From Adenophora triphylla var. japonica (taxonomy: Eukaryota; Streptophyta; Magnoliopsida; Asterales; Campanulaceae), in contig JAFEMH010000078.1 in assembly GCA_022495995.1 (NCBI GenBank), positions 62,001 through 126,000 of the forward strand: 64,000 nucleotides of DNA, in the 5' to 3' direction. The translations under genes and the position numbers were made by a program. The notes under the pieces are model-generated. The model searched no databases, was not told the DNA's origin, and saw only the letters and a list, made by a program, of their open reading frames with translations. Shown piece by piece: positions 10,577 to 21,062 of the stretch. Each line of letters begins with the position of its first letter. Position 1 is the first letter of the stretch.

Positions 10577-10577
<1 letters not shown>
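10384..10577. mobile_element. 5'-truncated Stowaway-like MITE
   Basis: This is the right two-thirds of the family represented in full at 10960-11242; the two share nearly all of their CACTCATTCTCTCTCTTC interior and the CTTGGGTGTCAAGTGAGGTG end. The left terminus is missing and replaced by a TA tract. The right TIR reads GACGGAGGGAG. Confidence 0.85.
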
Positions 10578-10607
<30 letters not shown>

Positions 10608-10608
<1 letters not shown>

Positions 10609-10866
10609 TCCTCCGTCCCCGACTTAGGATTTTTTGAAATGGCACGGGAATTAAGGAAAAGGTAAATGTTGTGAGTGTAATTTAAAAATAGGAGAGAGAA
10701 TGAGTGGAGGGAATAGTAAATTATAATGGTGTTGTGAGTATTAAAATAATGTAGGAGAGAGAATGAGTGGAGAGAATAGTGATTTAAGGTTTCCATTTTG
10801 GGCCGTCCTAAGTCGGGTGGGACGCCCAAAATGGCAAAAAGTCCTAAGTCGGCCGGGACGGAGGGA

Positions 10867-10867
<1 letters not shown>
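10608..10867. mobile_element. Stowaway-like MITE, 260 bp, opposite orientation
   Basis: Bounded by CTCCTCCGTCCCCG and CGGGACGGAGGGAG, each against TA repeats (right flank TGTA). Read on the minus strand it has the standard layout: CGACTTAGGAC cassette, CATTTTGGGCGTCC, the same cassette again, then GAGAGAATGAGTGG blocks. It shares its cassette with 10110-10363 but not its interior, so the two are related, not identical. Confidence 0.85.

Positions 10868-10959
<92 letters not shown>
10868..10959. repeat. (TA)n microsatellite between two MITEs
   Basis: About 90 bp of pure TA repeat separates the two MITE termini. Confidence 0.95.
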
Positions 10960-10960
<1 letters not shown>

Positions 10961-11242
10961 TCCTCCCTTCCAAATTTCACTTGACACTTATTTCCATTTT
11001 GGTCCGTCCCAGCTCACTTGACACTTCCCAAAATAGCCTACTTTTTATAATTTTATATTCACTCTACCCCACCACTCATTCTCTCTCTTCATTTTCCACC
11101 ACTCAATTTATTCAACCAACACTACTATTTACCCCACTCATTCTCTCTCTTCATTTTCTACCACACATTTTTTTTATTTTATTCTTTTTTCTTAGTTCTT
11201 GTGCCCACCTCTTGGGTGTCAAGTGAGGTGGAACGGAGGAAG
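10960..11242. mobile_element. Stowaway-like MITE, 283 bp
   Basis: Left end CTCCTCCCTTCC, right end GGAACGGAGGAAG, TA on both sides. The cassette TCACTTGACACTT is present twice at the left and inverted (GTGTCAAGTGAGG) at the right. It is the full-length form of 10384-10577. Confidence 0.85.
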
Positions 11243-11249
11243 TATATAG

Positions 11250-11397
11250 TATAAATGAGGGAAGTGAGATGAATAGTTGTATGAATAGTGCCAATTTTTT
11301 TTTCCCATTTTACCCTCACTAAGTTGTCTCTTTCCTATTTTGCCCTCACTTTTAATTAAAAAAATACCACGTGTCCTCGGACACGGGCTTTTACTAG
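11250..11397 (+). mobile_element. Helitron 3' terminus
   Basis: The last 30 bp have the structure of a plant Helitron 3' end: a perfect 7-bp hairpin CGTGTCC-TC-GGACACG (11370-11385), an 8-nt spacer, and the terminal CTAG (11394-11397) followed by T. Upstream, ATTTTACCCTCACT and ATTTTGCCCTCACT repeat each other. The 5' end is not identified; it may lie left of the MITE cluster or be lost. Confidence 0.6.
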
Positions 11398-11434
11398 TAT
11401 ATATATATATGTATTTATTACAAAAGTAATAATA

Positions 11435-11655
11435 ATTCGCACTTAACGAGTCAAGTATGAGCTGAGTTCGAGCCGAACTCGAGTTGTTAATGAACAAAAA
11501 ATAATTAGAGTTTTTAACGAGCTAAACGAGTCGAGCTCGAACGAAGTTCGTCGAACACACGAGCTGAACACGAGCCGACTCGATAAAAAATTGAGCCTGA
11601 AAAGTCAGTTCGAGCTCGAGTTCACCTCGATTCCACTTGAACTCGAGCTTTTACG
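11435..11655. repeat. Dispersed GAGCTCGA-rich repeat, copy 2
   Basis: Same composition as 1292-1605: strings of CGAGTCGAGC, GAGTTCGAGC and CGAGCTCGAG with a TAATAATAAT island at its left. Confidence 0.6.
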
Positions 11656-11985
11656 CAAGGTTCTAAAAATCGCTAAGCGAATGCTAGGCGGCGGAGTCTG
11701 GCCTAGCGCCTAGTCGTCTGAGGATTTAGGCACAAAGGTTATAGATCATATGAAAATTAAAAATATATTTTAACATCCACAACATAAATTAATGTCAAGT
11801 GAAATTCAACCTTGATTCATTTGTTTTCATTTTCAATCTTTGTTAAACGACGTAGTTTAAGGGCAACCAAATTTCTTAAAAAAAATATACTTAGACCGCC
11901 TAGACTTGACTAGCTCAGCCTAAACCCGCCTACGTCCGCCTAAACTCGCCTAATTTCGCCCAAAACGCCTAGTACCGAAAATCAA
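11656..11985. repeat. CGCCTAG/CTAGGCG-rich repeat element
   Basis: The left end is rich in CTAGGCGGC and CTAGCGCCTAG; the right end is rich in CGCCTA words in the complementary sense (CCGCCTAGAC, CCGCCTAAACTCGCC). A low-GC middle of about 170 bp separates them. This looks like a small element with long degenerate inverted ends; no target duplication is clear. Confidence 0.5.
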
Positions 11986-12440
11986 GGGATTGACCAAGAA
12001 GCCATTGAAGTTATTGGAGGGTAAGAAACCAGCCAAGTGCCTGAAGATGTGTGGCCCTAACTCTGCTGTAAATTGACATTAGTGTTAGGACCCTTTTATC
12101 CCGCATCAACTTTGAAGAAAATAATAATCACAGATCCCGACCAAGAAAAATAATAAATCCGTTGACCAAGAAAAATCATAGGATTGACCCAACACAATAT
12201 TTTGGGGGAAACTAGTTTCTCTCTAAGTTATAAAAAGTCCTGTTTTTTTAAACTGATCTAATATTCGTCAAATATTTGCAAGTTGAAAAAAATTGGACTT
12301 TTTATAATTTATGGAGAAACTGATTTCTCCCAAAACTTACTCTTGACCCAATAATCATAGAAGTCATTGAAGGGTGCAAAATTAATCAGCCAAGTGCATT
12401 AAGTTGTTTTGGCCATCTGCTGCAAATTGACAGATCAATG
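11986..12440. repeat. Imperfect direct duplication, about 85 bp, 360 bp apart
   Basis: About 11989-12077 and 12352-12432 share CATTGAAG, CAGCCAAGTGC, TGTGGCC/TTTTGGCC and CTGCTG(T/C)AAATTGACA in order. Between them GACCAAGAAAAAT occurs twice. Old local duplication; no coding content recognised. 12441-12697 holds nothing further. Confidence 0.55.
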
Positions 12441-12697
12441 AATACCATAAAAGCCCTATCAATATGAATACTACAATTTATATATTCATTGACCATGGAT
12501 AATCATATTTATACTATAGAATTTAAACAAAAAATAATTAATATTAATCTTGAGATCATATATTCCCTCATACACTCTCATGACACAACCAAATAAGAGC
12601 TTATAAATATATAGCAATCCTAAATAATATTTGAATAAGCAATCATAAAAGCTTATAATGATCACTCATGCCACCAGTACTATATACTATAGTTCAA

Positions 12698-13165
12698 TCA
12701 TTCTCTCTGAGATTTAGAGAGGGGAAGATGAGAGATCCTAACTATATTATCATCCATCACACTACAAGACTTCTTGCAAGACATCAAAGACATATTCTTC
12801 CTCAATGATCCATTACCTTTCTTACTACTCTTTGTGCACTCTTTATACGCGATCAGAAACGGGTCGTCCTCCTTTCTCATCCCTCTCCTCGAAGAACTCC
12901 TCGTGGGAGGTGGAATCACAAAAGCGCAGGGAGGTAGTGGGATTTTCAAATCATGAAGTACAGAAGCTTTCGAGTGATTAGTACTGTTTTGGTAAGGCGG
13001 GGGTGGTAATTTTATTCCAATATCTTCGCCTTTGTGTCCATGATTTAACATATCCTTGCTCTCTTCTACCCCCTTATTAGCCGTTTTTCGCTCGCCGGGC
13101 TTGTTTTCCCATGAGAAGGGCACATTCCCTTGTGAGTTATGAACCTTCATGCTAGTGTGACTCAT
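12698..13165 (-). CDS. DUF688-type plant protein
   Basis: A single-exon protein of 155 residues. Near the N-terminus is VPFSWENKPG (about 15-24), the signature start of this plant family, followed by a proline-rich LPPPPY segment (about 53-58), then IPLPPCAFVIPPP (about 75-87), and finally DPFLIAYKECTKS (about 101-113) and a Cys/Ser-rich MSCKKSCSV tail motif. These four blocks in this order are typical of the DUF688 proteins of plants, whose molecular function is unknown. It has no signal peptide or membrane segment and is basic. The start is the first ATG after a TATA box 30-45 bp upstream. Both flanks are repeats, so it is an isolated host gene. It looks complete and undamaged. Confidence 0.8.
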   Translation of the reverse strand: MSHTSMKVHNSQGNVPFSWENKPGERKTANKGVEESKDMLNHGHKGEDIGIKLPPPPYQNSTNHSKASVLHDLKIPLPPCAFVIPPPTRSSSRRGMRKEDDPFLIAYKECTKSSKKGNGSLRKNMSLMSCKKSCSVMDDNIVRISHLPLSKSQRE

Positions 13166-13197
13166 ATTCTCAATTCCTATGGTAAGTTGAATTGGAG

Positions 13198-13209
13198 AAT
13201 ATTTATAAA
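13198..13209 (-). promoter_or_regulatory. TATA box of the DUF688 gene
   Basis: On the minus strand TATTTATAAATA lies about 35-45 bp before the ATG at 13165, which implies a very short leader. Confidence 0.55.
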
Positions 13210-13769
13210 TAGGAAAGGAGGGTGATGATCATATATACAAAGATAGGTGGATCATGCCAATAAGTAAGTGAAAACCTAATCCTTATTGGAAAAGGGGAAA
13301 TAAACGTGAAGGAGGTGAGTGGGGATTATATAGGCTTTTTAAAAGTGAAACTAACAAAAAGGAAAGAGGGTGGAGGGGAAGAGTAGAAGACTTGGTTTTC
13401 TTTGAGGTCTACGTCAGAAAAGTATGCAAAGGAAGTTAAGGCCAAAGGGCTATATGACAACCTTGGTATGCTTGACTAGGTTCATGCCTTTGATAGCTAG
13501 GAAAATAAAAGGGGCGGATCTAGCCTTTTTTGAGGTGAACTTTTTTATATTTTTTTAATTTTTTATCTAAGTCACCCACTATGTATAACTTTTTTTTTTA
13601 TATATGAAGTTATTTTTCACTGTTATTAATGTTTACAATATTTTTTAAATAACAAGTCCTCGCAGTTCCAAAATCCTGAATTCGCGCGAAAGGAAGTGAA
13701 GTGAAACCATTGCTCCAAATTTTTTTTAGTCGTTGCAATTGGTCGAGATTAACAGGTGAGATATAATTA
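13210..13769. other. Upstream region of the DUF688 gene, no gene seen
   Basis: No conserved reading frame. It contains GA-rich stretches and an AT-rich part near 13,540-13,620. Confidence 0.45.
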
Positions 13770-14006
13770 CTCCCTCCGTCCCAACGAAAAAGACACTTTT
13801 GGTCAATAGAAGGTAAGTTTGACCTACACATTAACGCAAATCTAATCATTCTAATGAAATTTTAAAAATTGTTATTGATAAATCATTTAGTGACTTATCA
13901 ATAACAATTTTTAGAATTTCAAAAGAATAATTCGATTTGCATTAATGTGTGGGTCAAACATACCTTCTGTTGACCAAAAGTGCCTTTTTCGCTGGGACGG
14001 AGGGAG
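13770..14006. mobile_element. Fold-back Stowaway-like MITE, 237 bp
   Basis: TIR CTCCCTCCGTCCCA and complement, flanked by TA. Unlike the other MITEs, nearly the whole element is one inverted repeat: the left half (CACTTTTGGTCAA, AGGTAAGTTTGACC, ACGCAAATC, TTGTTATTGATAA) reappears complemented in the right half with a loop near 13,888. The transcript would be a hairpin of roughly 110-nt arms. Confidence 0.9.
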
Positions 14007-14027
14007 TATATCTTATGCTAGAAAATG

Positions 14028-14608
14028 TGTTGGGCCCTACATTTTTCAGTCAACGTGATTACAACTTGTACTTAACAACTTGGTACTAACAACTTGAGTT
14101 GTTCTATTTTACAACTTGGACCTCTGCAGGTTGGGTCGCATAACGTTTCCCTATTTTTTAGGGAACATGCCGAAGACTGGTTCAACCACGTTTCTCCAGC
14201 AAATCTCGTCATTATCTCTTCATCAACAACAAGTGCGGATATATCTCTCAAGATCAACCACTTCTCCGAGTTTTAAGGCCCTCATTGTTATTTAGTTTAT
14301 TTCTTGAGGTATAAAAGGGGGATATGCACTGTAAATTCACACACACGTACTACACTAGCCTAAGCTCCCTTTTCATATGCTCTTAGCTTTGTAATCATCA
14401 GTGAATTCTTAGTAAACTTTCGGTGAAGGTAGGAGCCACATCCTCCCGGGGTTTTGTGCCGGCGAACAAGTTGTTCAAGGGCTTTCCCTAGTCAACAAAC
14501 CACTTGTGCCTATTTCTATCTAATACGATGATCATTGTACCTAGATTCATATCACTTTAGTCACTTTTCCCTTCTTATAAATCTAATTGTTGAAATCTGA
14601 CCAAAACA
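14028..14608 (+). repeat. E1 5' LTR, 581 bp
   Basis: Starts TGTTGGGCCC, ends CCAAAACA. U3 opens with four ACAACTTG words in about 70 bp (14061-14120). TATAAAAG at 14310-14317 is the promoter. Confidence 0.95.
14310..14317 (+). promoter_or_regulatory. E1 LTR TATA box
   Basis: TATAAAAG in the 5' LTR; the same motif occurs in the 3' LTR at 23515-23522. Confidence 0.75.
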
Positions 14609-14611
14609 ATT

Positions 14612-14629
14612 TGGCGCCGTCTGTGGGAA
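14612..14629 (+). promoter_or_regulatory. E1 primer-binding site
   Basis: TGGCGCCGTCTGTGGGAA begins 3 nt after the LTR, the usual place and form of the tRNA-primed site in many plant gypsy elements. The priming tRNA is not assigned here. Confidence 0.75.
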
Positions 14630-15277
14630 ACTTTGATTATCCGTATAGAAATGGCCAATCCTTCATCCGGCAAGCCGACTCGCCGACCCTCGTTTCCGGC
14701 TCCCCAAGCAATCCATCCCCGAATGCGTAAGCCGTCAACTGGACTTGATGACCAAAGATGGCCGATATGTTGAAAAAGTAAATGACCGGTTAAATGCCCA
14801 GAGCATACTAATACCATGATATTCAACGCCATTGATAGTCTGCGTAAAGTGGAAGCAAGTTGAGACTCAAGTATCCACTCCGTTTTCACCTTTACTTCCT
14901 AGATCCTTGTTTGGTGCAGGTACAGGACCAAGCCATGTTGGAGATATTCCTATGTCCAACACCCTGCCAGCGGAGAGCACAATTGCGACATCTATTCCAA
15001 TCGAGCAACTGAGATTCAGCCGACCAGCTAGCCAACCTGTGCTGTCATCTTGCTACACCTCTGCTACTCCCCCACCGGGCAAACAGGAGTTTCTTCAATA
15101 CTTTTGACACTTTCGCACCTCCTTAGTAATGCTCCTCTTTTTGCGAGAGAACCAACTTGTTAGGGAGATGCAAACCATTAAGGAGTTGCTCAGAAGCATG
15201 CACTGGAGTCAACTTGCCATATCACCAGTGTCTCCCCAACTTGCTACAATGAGTCTCGTTTTGTACCGGCGATAGCC

Positions 15278-16355
15278 GTGGAGATCCCGAAGAAATTCTC
15301 GGCACCTCATATGAAGAAGTATGATGGGAGTACCGATCCAGCAGAGCATGTGTTGTTGTATCAGGAGTCAATGGATGTCATAAGTATTCCCCCTATGTTC
15401 AGAGAAGCATGTTTTTGCAGGGGCTTTGGCTCAACCTTGTCAGGACCAGCCTTAAAGTGGCTAACAGGACTTCCTCTAAACTCTATTTCCTCTTATGCTC
15501 AACTTGTTAACATGTTCATTAACCAATTTTCATGCAATAGGGCATTCGACAAGTTGACCAGCGATCTTTATAGAATTGTGCAACAACCTAACGAAAATCT
15601 CAAAGAATATTTGCACAGGTTCAACAAGGAGGCAATACTATAACCAACTTGGACATGTCCACAATGGCGAGGCGTTCCGCATAGGGTTGAAGAAGAATTC
15701 GTTGTTCTACAATGAGTTGGTGATGAAACCGGCGAAACAACTTGAGGAGATCGTAACTAGGGCCCCGCCTATCATCGATCGGGAAGAGGATAGCTTGGCA
15801 ACGGGAAATCAACTCGGGAGGACTTCTACTCCTCTATTTGAGCCCTCGAACAGGACGATCGGATTCCCATCACTATAAGTCCAACAGGCAAACCCCGTTA
15901 AAACCGAACCTTCTAGAATTCATGTTGTAGATGATGATCAAGAAGGAGATGATAATGATTATCCACAGATTTCGAATATTGCTTTTCATGGACATTGCAG
16001 AATCTTATGCGCCATGGGAAATCTTGGAGATAAAGCGAGATGGCCCAAGAAGAATGACCACCAACAACTTGGAAGGACAAGTCCAAGTGGTGCGCATTTC
16101 ATGAAGATTTTGGGCACACCACCGAGAACTGTTTCGCCTTGAGGAAGGAGATTGCTCATTTGTCGTCCAAAGGTCTCCTTAAGGATCTATTGGGCAAGAA
16201 GAGGGTCAGTGAATCCAAAGAAACCGGTTCGTAAGAGCCCTAGGCCCGAAAAGTTGCACCCTCCACCCACAAAGGTGGTGAATGTCATTTCGGTGGGTCC
16301 CATATTTGTGGCACGACTTACTCGCCGCCAAGCGTCATGCCAAGAGCTCTAAAGA
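15278..16355 (+). pseudogene. E1 gag (with zinc-binding tail), frameshifted
   Basis: The first part (15278-15643) is a retrotransposon gag core: MKKYDGSTDPAEHV, then the WLTGLP region and NENLKEYLHRFNKE near the end. A frame change at about 15,640 moves the rest to another frame (PAKQLEEIV). At about 16,095-16,150 a CAFHEDFGHTTENCF segment gives the C-H-H-C type zinc ligand set used by Tat gag. Gag forms the virus-like particle and binds the RNA. 14630-15277 is leader with only scattered coding traces. Confidence 0.75.
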
Positions 16356-16439
16356 AGATCAATCGTAATTGCTGCGAGGCACCGTGACTTCACGGATGGT
16401 CACATCATCTCATTTGAAGATGAAGATAAAGATAACACC

Positions 16440-16845
16440 TTGGACCCTTATCATGATGGTCTAGTTGTTCGATGCATTGCCAACCGTGTAGTCAAGCGAA
16501 TCCCGATCGACGGTGGTAGCTCGGTCAACATTATCTTTACTCATGCTCTTGAAGATATGGGCATTCCTTTGTCCGAAGTTGTGAAAAACTCATCCGTACC
16601 GGGTAGGGTTCGGTGGTGAGGTGAAACAGACGGTGGGAGAGATCAAGTTGCCCATCTATCTAGAGGGTATGAATTCCATGGAAAGGTTTTGTGTGATTGA
16701 ATGTCTTTCCTCGTACAACGTTATATTGGGAAGACCTTGGATCCACAACATGAAGGCCGTACCATCAACTTACCATCAATGCGTCAAGTTTCCAACACCT
16801 TGGGGCATTGCCAAGTTGAAGGGGAACCAAGCAAGTCTCTAAGGA
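16440..16845 (+). pseudogene. E1 aspartic protease region
   Basis: The trace RIPIDGGSSVNII (about 16,498-16,536) has the DGGSS form of the retropepsin active site seen in Tat elements. A frame change near 16,610 leads into a segment with CLSSYNVILGRPWI (about 16,704-16,745), the usual C-terminal protease motif. Confidence 0.7.
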
Positions 16846-17219
16846 ATGTTACAAGGTCAACATGAAAGCGAGTTCGATCCTCGGCAAGCATAGCAATTAA
16901 AGAAAAAGGCCCTGGATGTTCTTGAAGCAGTGGAGCATGATACGAAGAGCGTTCCTGTTGATGCTTCGAATCCTGAGGCCCAAGTACAAGTTGGGGTAGA
17001 CCTACCCTCCGAGATTGAGGAGGAGCCGATTGAGTTCCCGAAAAGTCGAAATGCCGTTTGCTTGGAAGCATGAAGACATGACAGGATAAGCAAGGATATT
17101 ATTACTCACAAATTGAACATTGACCCAACCATCCATCCCGTCCATCGAAAAGGAGGAAGTTTGCCCAAGAAAGGAATCGGATCATAAAGGCCGAAGTTGA
17201 AAGGCCGCCGAAGTCCAAG

Positions 17220-17890
17220 ATGATCGTGAGAAGTTCAGACCCAAGATGGTTGGCTAACGTTGTAGTGGTGGAGAAGAAGAATGGCAAGTGGCGGGTATGC
17301 GTGGACTTCACCGACTTGAACAAGGCCTCGTCCGAAGGACCCATTCCCTCTCCCTCACATTGACTCTCTAGTTGACGAGACAGTGGCCACGACATCTTGA
17401 CATTCATGGATGCATCTTCCGGATATCGCGAGATTCAAATGGAGCCTTCGGACCAAGAGGATACGGCATTCACGACTCCGAAGGTATATATTGTTATATT
17501 GCTATGCCATTTGGTCTTAAAAATGCAGGGGCAACCTACCAGAGATTGGTGAACAAGATGTTCAAAGATCAACTTGGCAAGACAATGGAGGTTTACATAG
17601 ATGACATGGTAGTAAAGTCCAAACATATTGAAGATCATGTAGAACACCTTCTTGAGGCGTTCAACATCTTGAAAGCCTTCAACATGAAGCTCAATCCGGC
17701 AAAGTGCAACTTTGGTGTCGAGCGGAGTAAATTCTTGGGATATATGGTAACCAAGAGGGGAATCGAAGCAAGTCCCGAGCAAATCAAAGCGATTCTCAAC
17801 TTGGAGTCCCCTAAAAACATCAAGGACGTGCAAAGGTTAACAGGTAGAGTAGTTGCTTTGAATAGATTTATATCCAAATCATCTCGATAA
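17220..17890 (+). pseudogene. E1 reverse transcriptase, frameshifted
   Basis: RT begins with VVEKKNGKWRVCVDFTDLN (about 17,262-17,318), is then broken by frame changes near 17,325 and 17,385, and continues open from about 17,485. The catalytic box YIDDMVVKSK is at 17,594-17,623, and FLGYMVTKRGI follows. The segment ends with a stop just after 17,888. Confidence 0.85.
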
Positions 17891-17909
17891 GTGCAGGTTA
17901 TTCTACGAA

Positions 17910-18284
17910 GTGTTAAGAAAAAATAAGTTCTTTCAATGGACCGACCAACATGAGGCGGCTTTCAAACAACTTAAAGAATATTTGATGACGTCACCCCTAC
18001 TTGCTAAACCCGAACATGGTGAGCATCTTTATTTATATTTAGCCGTATCCGAAAACGCCGTTAGTGCAGTATTGGTGAAAGAGATCCAAGGAGAACAACA
18101 TCCCGTTTACTATGTAAGTAAGTCTTTGTTAGATGCCGAAACAAGGTACTCTCATCTAGAAAAATTAATATTAGCCTTAACTACCGCCGCTACCAAATTG
18201 CGTCATTATTTTGAAACACATTCCATAACTGTTAGGACTAACTATCCTATGAGAAATGTGTTGAGAACTCCAGAGATGTCGTAG
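17910..18284 (+). pseudogene. E1 first RNase H domain, catalytically degenerate type
   Basis: The segment FFQWTDQHEAAFKQLKEYL leads into LYLYLAVSENAVSAVLV, HPVYYVSKSL and the ARKLRHYF-like region. The position where active RNase H has its first Asp holds Ser/Val (LAVSENA), as in other Tat elements, where this domain is considered a structural remnant. The frame stops at 18,282. Confidence 0.8.
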
Positions 18285-18416
18285 ATTGGCCAAGTGGTCC
18301 GTCGAGTTGAGCACGTATGACATATCATACGAGCCAAGAACAGCCATCAAATCGCAGGCCCTAGCCGATTTCGTAGGCCGACTTCGGTCAAGTTTGCGGC
18401 TGAGGTAGAACTGGAA

Positions 18417-18887
18417 GTGCGGCAACTTGAAGGTAAAACTATTCCTAGATTTTGGACACTATTTACAGATGGAGCCTCAAATTCCAAGGGAATTGGCTTG
18501 GGAATAGTCCTAAAATCCCCTCAAGGTGATATCATACCTCAAGTTGTATCTTGTGAATTTAATGCAACGAATAATGAAGCTGAGTATGAAGCCCTAATCA
18601 TGGGTTTAACTACAGCTTTAAGTTTGAATATAACACATTTAAATGTATTTGTTGACTCTCAATTACTAGCTAACCAGTTTAATGGCAGTTATATGGCGAA
18701 GCATTCCAAGATGACTCTGTACCTCCAACATGTTAAAGCACTAGCTTCGAAATTTTTATCATTCTCTTTGGAACAGGTCCCTAGAGAAGAGAATGCAGAG
18801 GCGGACGCCTTGGCCAACTTGGGTTCAACTTGCAAATCAATGTTACATACTAATATCCCCATTATTTATGTTAAGTACCCAAAGTGA
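18417..18887 (+). CDS. E1 second RNase H domain, archaeal type (aRNH)
   Basis: A 156-residue open segment. Active-site acids are visible in order: FTDGASN (first Asp), NEAEYEAL (Glu), VFVDSQLL (Asp) and AEADALANL (last Asp). The fold signature GLGIVL after the first Asp is the archaeal-type RNase H that plant Tat elements acquired in addition to the normal domain; it degrades the RNA strand during reverse transcription. It remains uninterrupted although the domains on both sides are broken. Confidence 0.85.
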   Translation: MRQLEGKTIPRFWTLFTDGASNSKGIGLGIVLKSPQGDIIPQVVSCEFNATNNEAEYEALIMGLTTALSLNITHLNVFVDSQLLANQFNGSYMAKHSKMTLYLQHVKALASKFLSFSLEQVPREENAEADALANLGSTCKSMLHTNIPIIYVKYPK

Positions 18888-20055
18888 TAGACCAAGTTGA
18901 AGAAATTCAAGTGGTTCTTCCACCTACTGGGGCACAAGATGCTAAGCCTTCTTGGACCCAACCTGTCATCGAGTTCCTTCAACTTGGAAATATTCCTCCC
19001 GATGTTAAAAATGTTAGATCATTTAAGATTCGAACTTCAACTTTCGTGTTAATAGATAATGTCTTTGTTCAAGAAATCTTTTGCGGGCATTACTTGAGAT
19101 GTGTAGACGGTGAGCAAGTTGAACTTGTGCTCAAAGAAATCCATGAAGGAGTATGTGGGAATCATTCGAGGAAAGGCGTTAGCATCAAAGGCTCTCAAGA
19201 CGGGATATTATTGGCCAACCATGCGTCAAGATGCCATGGATTATGTACGAAGTGTGATGCTTGCCAAAGACACAAAGAACATCTTGCACCAACCTGCTGA
19301 ACCTCTACATCCTATAGTCTCATCTTGGCCTTTCATGCGGTGGGGCATGGATATTGTAGGCAAGTTGCCCAAAGCTCCCTGGAGGCAAAGTGTTCATGTT
19401 GGCTCTAACCGATTATTTCTCAAAGTGGATCGAGGCGTGCTTATGTACAAGTCGAGACAAAGAGGTAATATCGTTTTTAAAGAAAAATATCATTAGCAGG
19501 TTTGGTGTGCCGTCGAAATTATATGTGACAACGGGTCACAATTCATAAGTAAGAAGACTAGAGATTTTTGTGCTCGCCGGGGCATCAAGTTAATCATGTC
19601 AACACCGTCCATCCTCAAGCTAATGGCCAAGCTGAATCTAGTAACAAGTTGATTATCAACAACTTGAAGAAGCGTCTGGATCAAAAGAAGGGCAAGTGGG
19701 TTGAAGAACTACCACTTGTGCTTTGGGCGAGATAGAACCACTTCTAAAGGAGCAACAGGTAGAACCCCTATTCTTTAGTGTACGGAGTCGAAGCCGTAAT
19801 TCCAGCTTGAAGTGACAATCCCCACAAAGCAAGGTATGGCTTATTGACTCAAGATGAAAATAACCTCTTGCTAACTCAAGATTTAGATACGATTGATGAG
19901 ATCGTGGATTTAGCCAAGATAAGGATGGCGGCTTATCGCCAGCCGAATCGCCAGGTCTTACAACAAGAATGTCGAATAAGAAGGTTCCAGGTTGGTGATT
20001 TAGTTTTGAGAAAAGTTTTTCAAAATACAAGAGAACCGAATGCAGTAAACTAGCT
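18884..20055 (+). pseudogene. E1 integrase, frameshifted
   Basis: The N-terminal zinc-binding part is split across frames at about 19,120-19,270 (GYYWPTMRQDAMDYVR, then CDACQRHKE in another frame). The core follows with MRWGMDIVGKLPKAP (first catalytic Asp, about 19,336-19,380), a CDNGSQFIS trace near 19,525 (second Asp) and an NGQAESSNK trace near 19,625 (Glu). The C-terminal part (19,844-20,053) ends with VGDLVLRKV. At least four frame changes or stops. Confidence 0.8.
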
Positions 20056-20369
20056 CTCAAGTGGGAAGGCCCGTATCTCATCGATGCCGAAGCTGGCAAA
20101 GGTGCATACTGGTTGTCAACCCCAAGTGGAGACAGAATCCCTAGAAGTTGGAACGCAATCCACTTGAAACTCTATTTCATGTGAGTCTAGTTGTTTATAA
20201 CTAGACCCCTCAGGTACGGTTTAGAATTTATGTCAAGTTCAATTACACGTTTCAATTTTTTACTCTTATCGAATCCTTATCGACTTGAGCGTCGGAGGGC
20301 GTTAGCTACGCTAACGCCCAACCCTAACGTAAATCTGTTTTGCAAGGTGCAACTTGAGCAAATGGAACA

Positions 20370-20585
20370 GTCTCAACATGTTGACACGCCAAGCACGGGC
20401 CGATACTTGTTGAGGCTCAAGCAGAGCAGGTCAAACATGTTGACACGCCGCACGCCGATACGTGTTTGAACTGAAGAAGAAAATTTCAACATGTTGACAC
20501 GCCGCACGGTGATACATGTTGGAATTCTAGCTGGAGAGGTATAGAACTTGTTGACACGCCAGGACGGCTGATACTTGTTCTATCC
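20370..20585. repeat. Four-copy palindrome-containing repeat in E1
   Basis: Copies start at about 20374, 20432, 20486 and 20544. Each has (C)AACATGTTGACACGCC or a close variant, then a 10-14 bp GC-rich insert, then GATAC(T/A/G)TGTT. CAACATGTTG is itself a perfect palindrome. They lie between the integrase and antisense genes, about 170-390 bp after the pol region ends. Confidence 0.85.
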
Positions 20586-21062
20586 CTTCAAACGATTTAC
20601 CTCTGATCAAGGTACTTATGGTTAAAAGATTTTCATCTTTTCTTACGAATTAAGGTTTTGACACCTTCGCACAGGCGCACGTTTTCACACTTTTTCAAGT
20701 TGTGAACTTTTGGTTGTAACATTTTCATGTTACCTACTGGTTATAACATTTACATGTTATCTAAAGAACAAACAAGCGTCTCTTGGAGACATAGACTACT
20801 TTGCTAAAAACAGTTAAGTGTTTTCCAAAAGATCTTTTCATAATTAAAGGACAAGTTGGTTAAGCCAAACAAGTCCCTAAAAACCTAAAAAACTTGGAGT
20901 ACTAGACCAACCTAGTACCCCCAAATAATATTGTCTCGGTTCTTATGAACCATTACAAACCAAAAACATTGTTTTAAAGGGACACTCCCCCCATTTGTTG
21001 TACCAACAGAGGTACACAAAGCAAAAAAAAATTTGTTTTTCCCATCCAAAATACTTAAAGTT

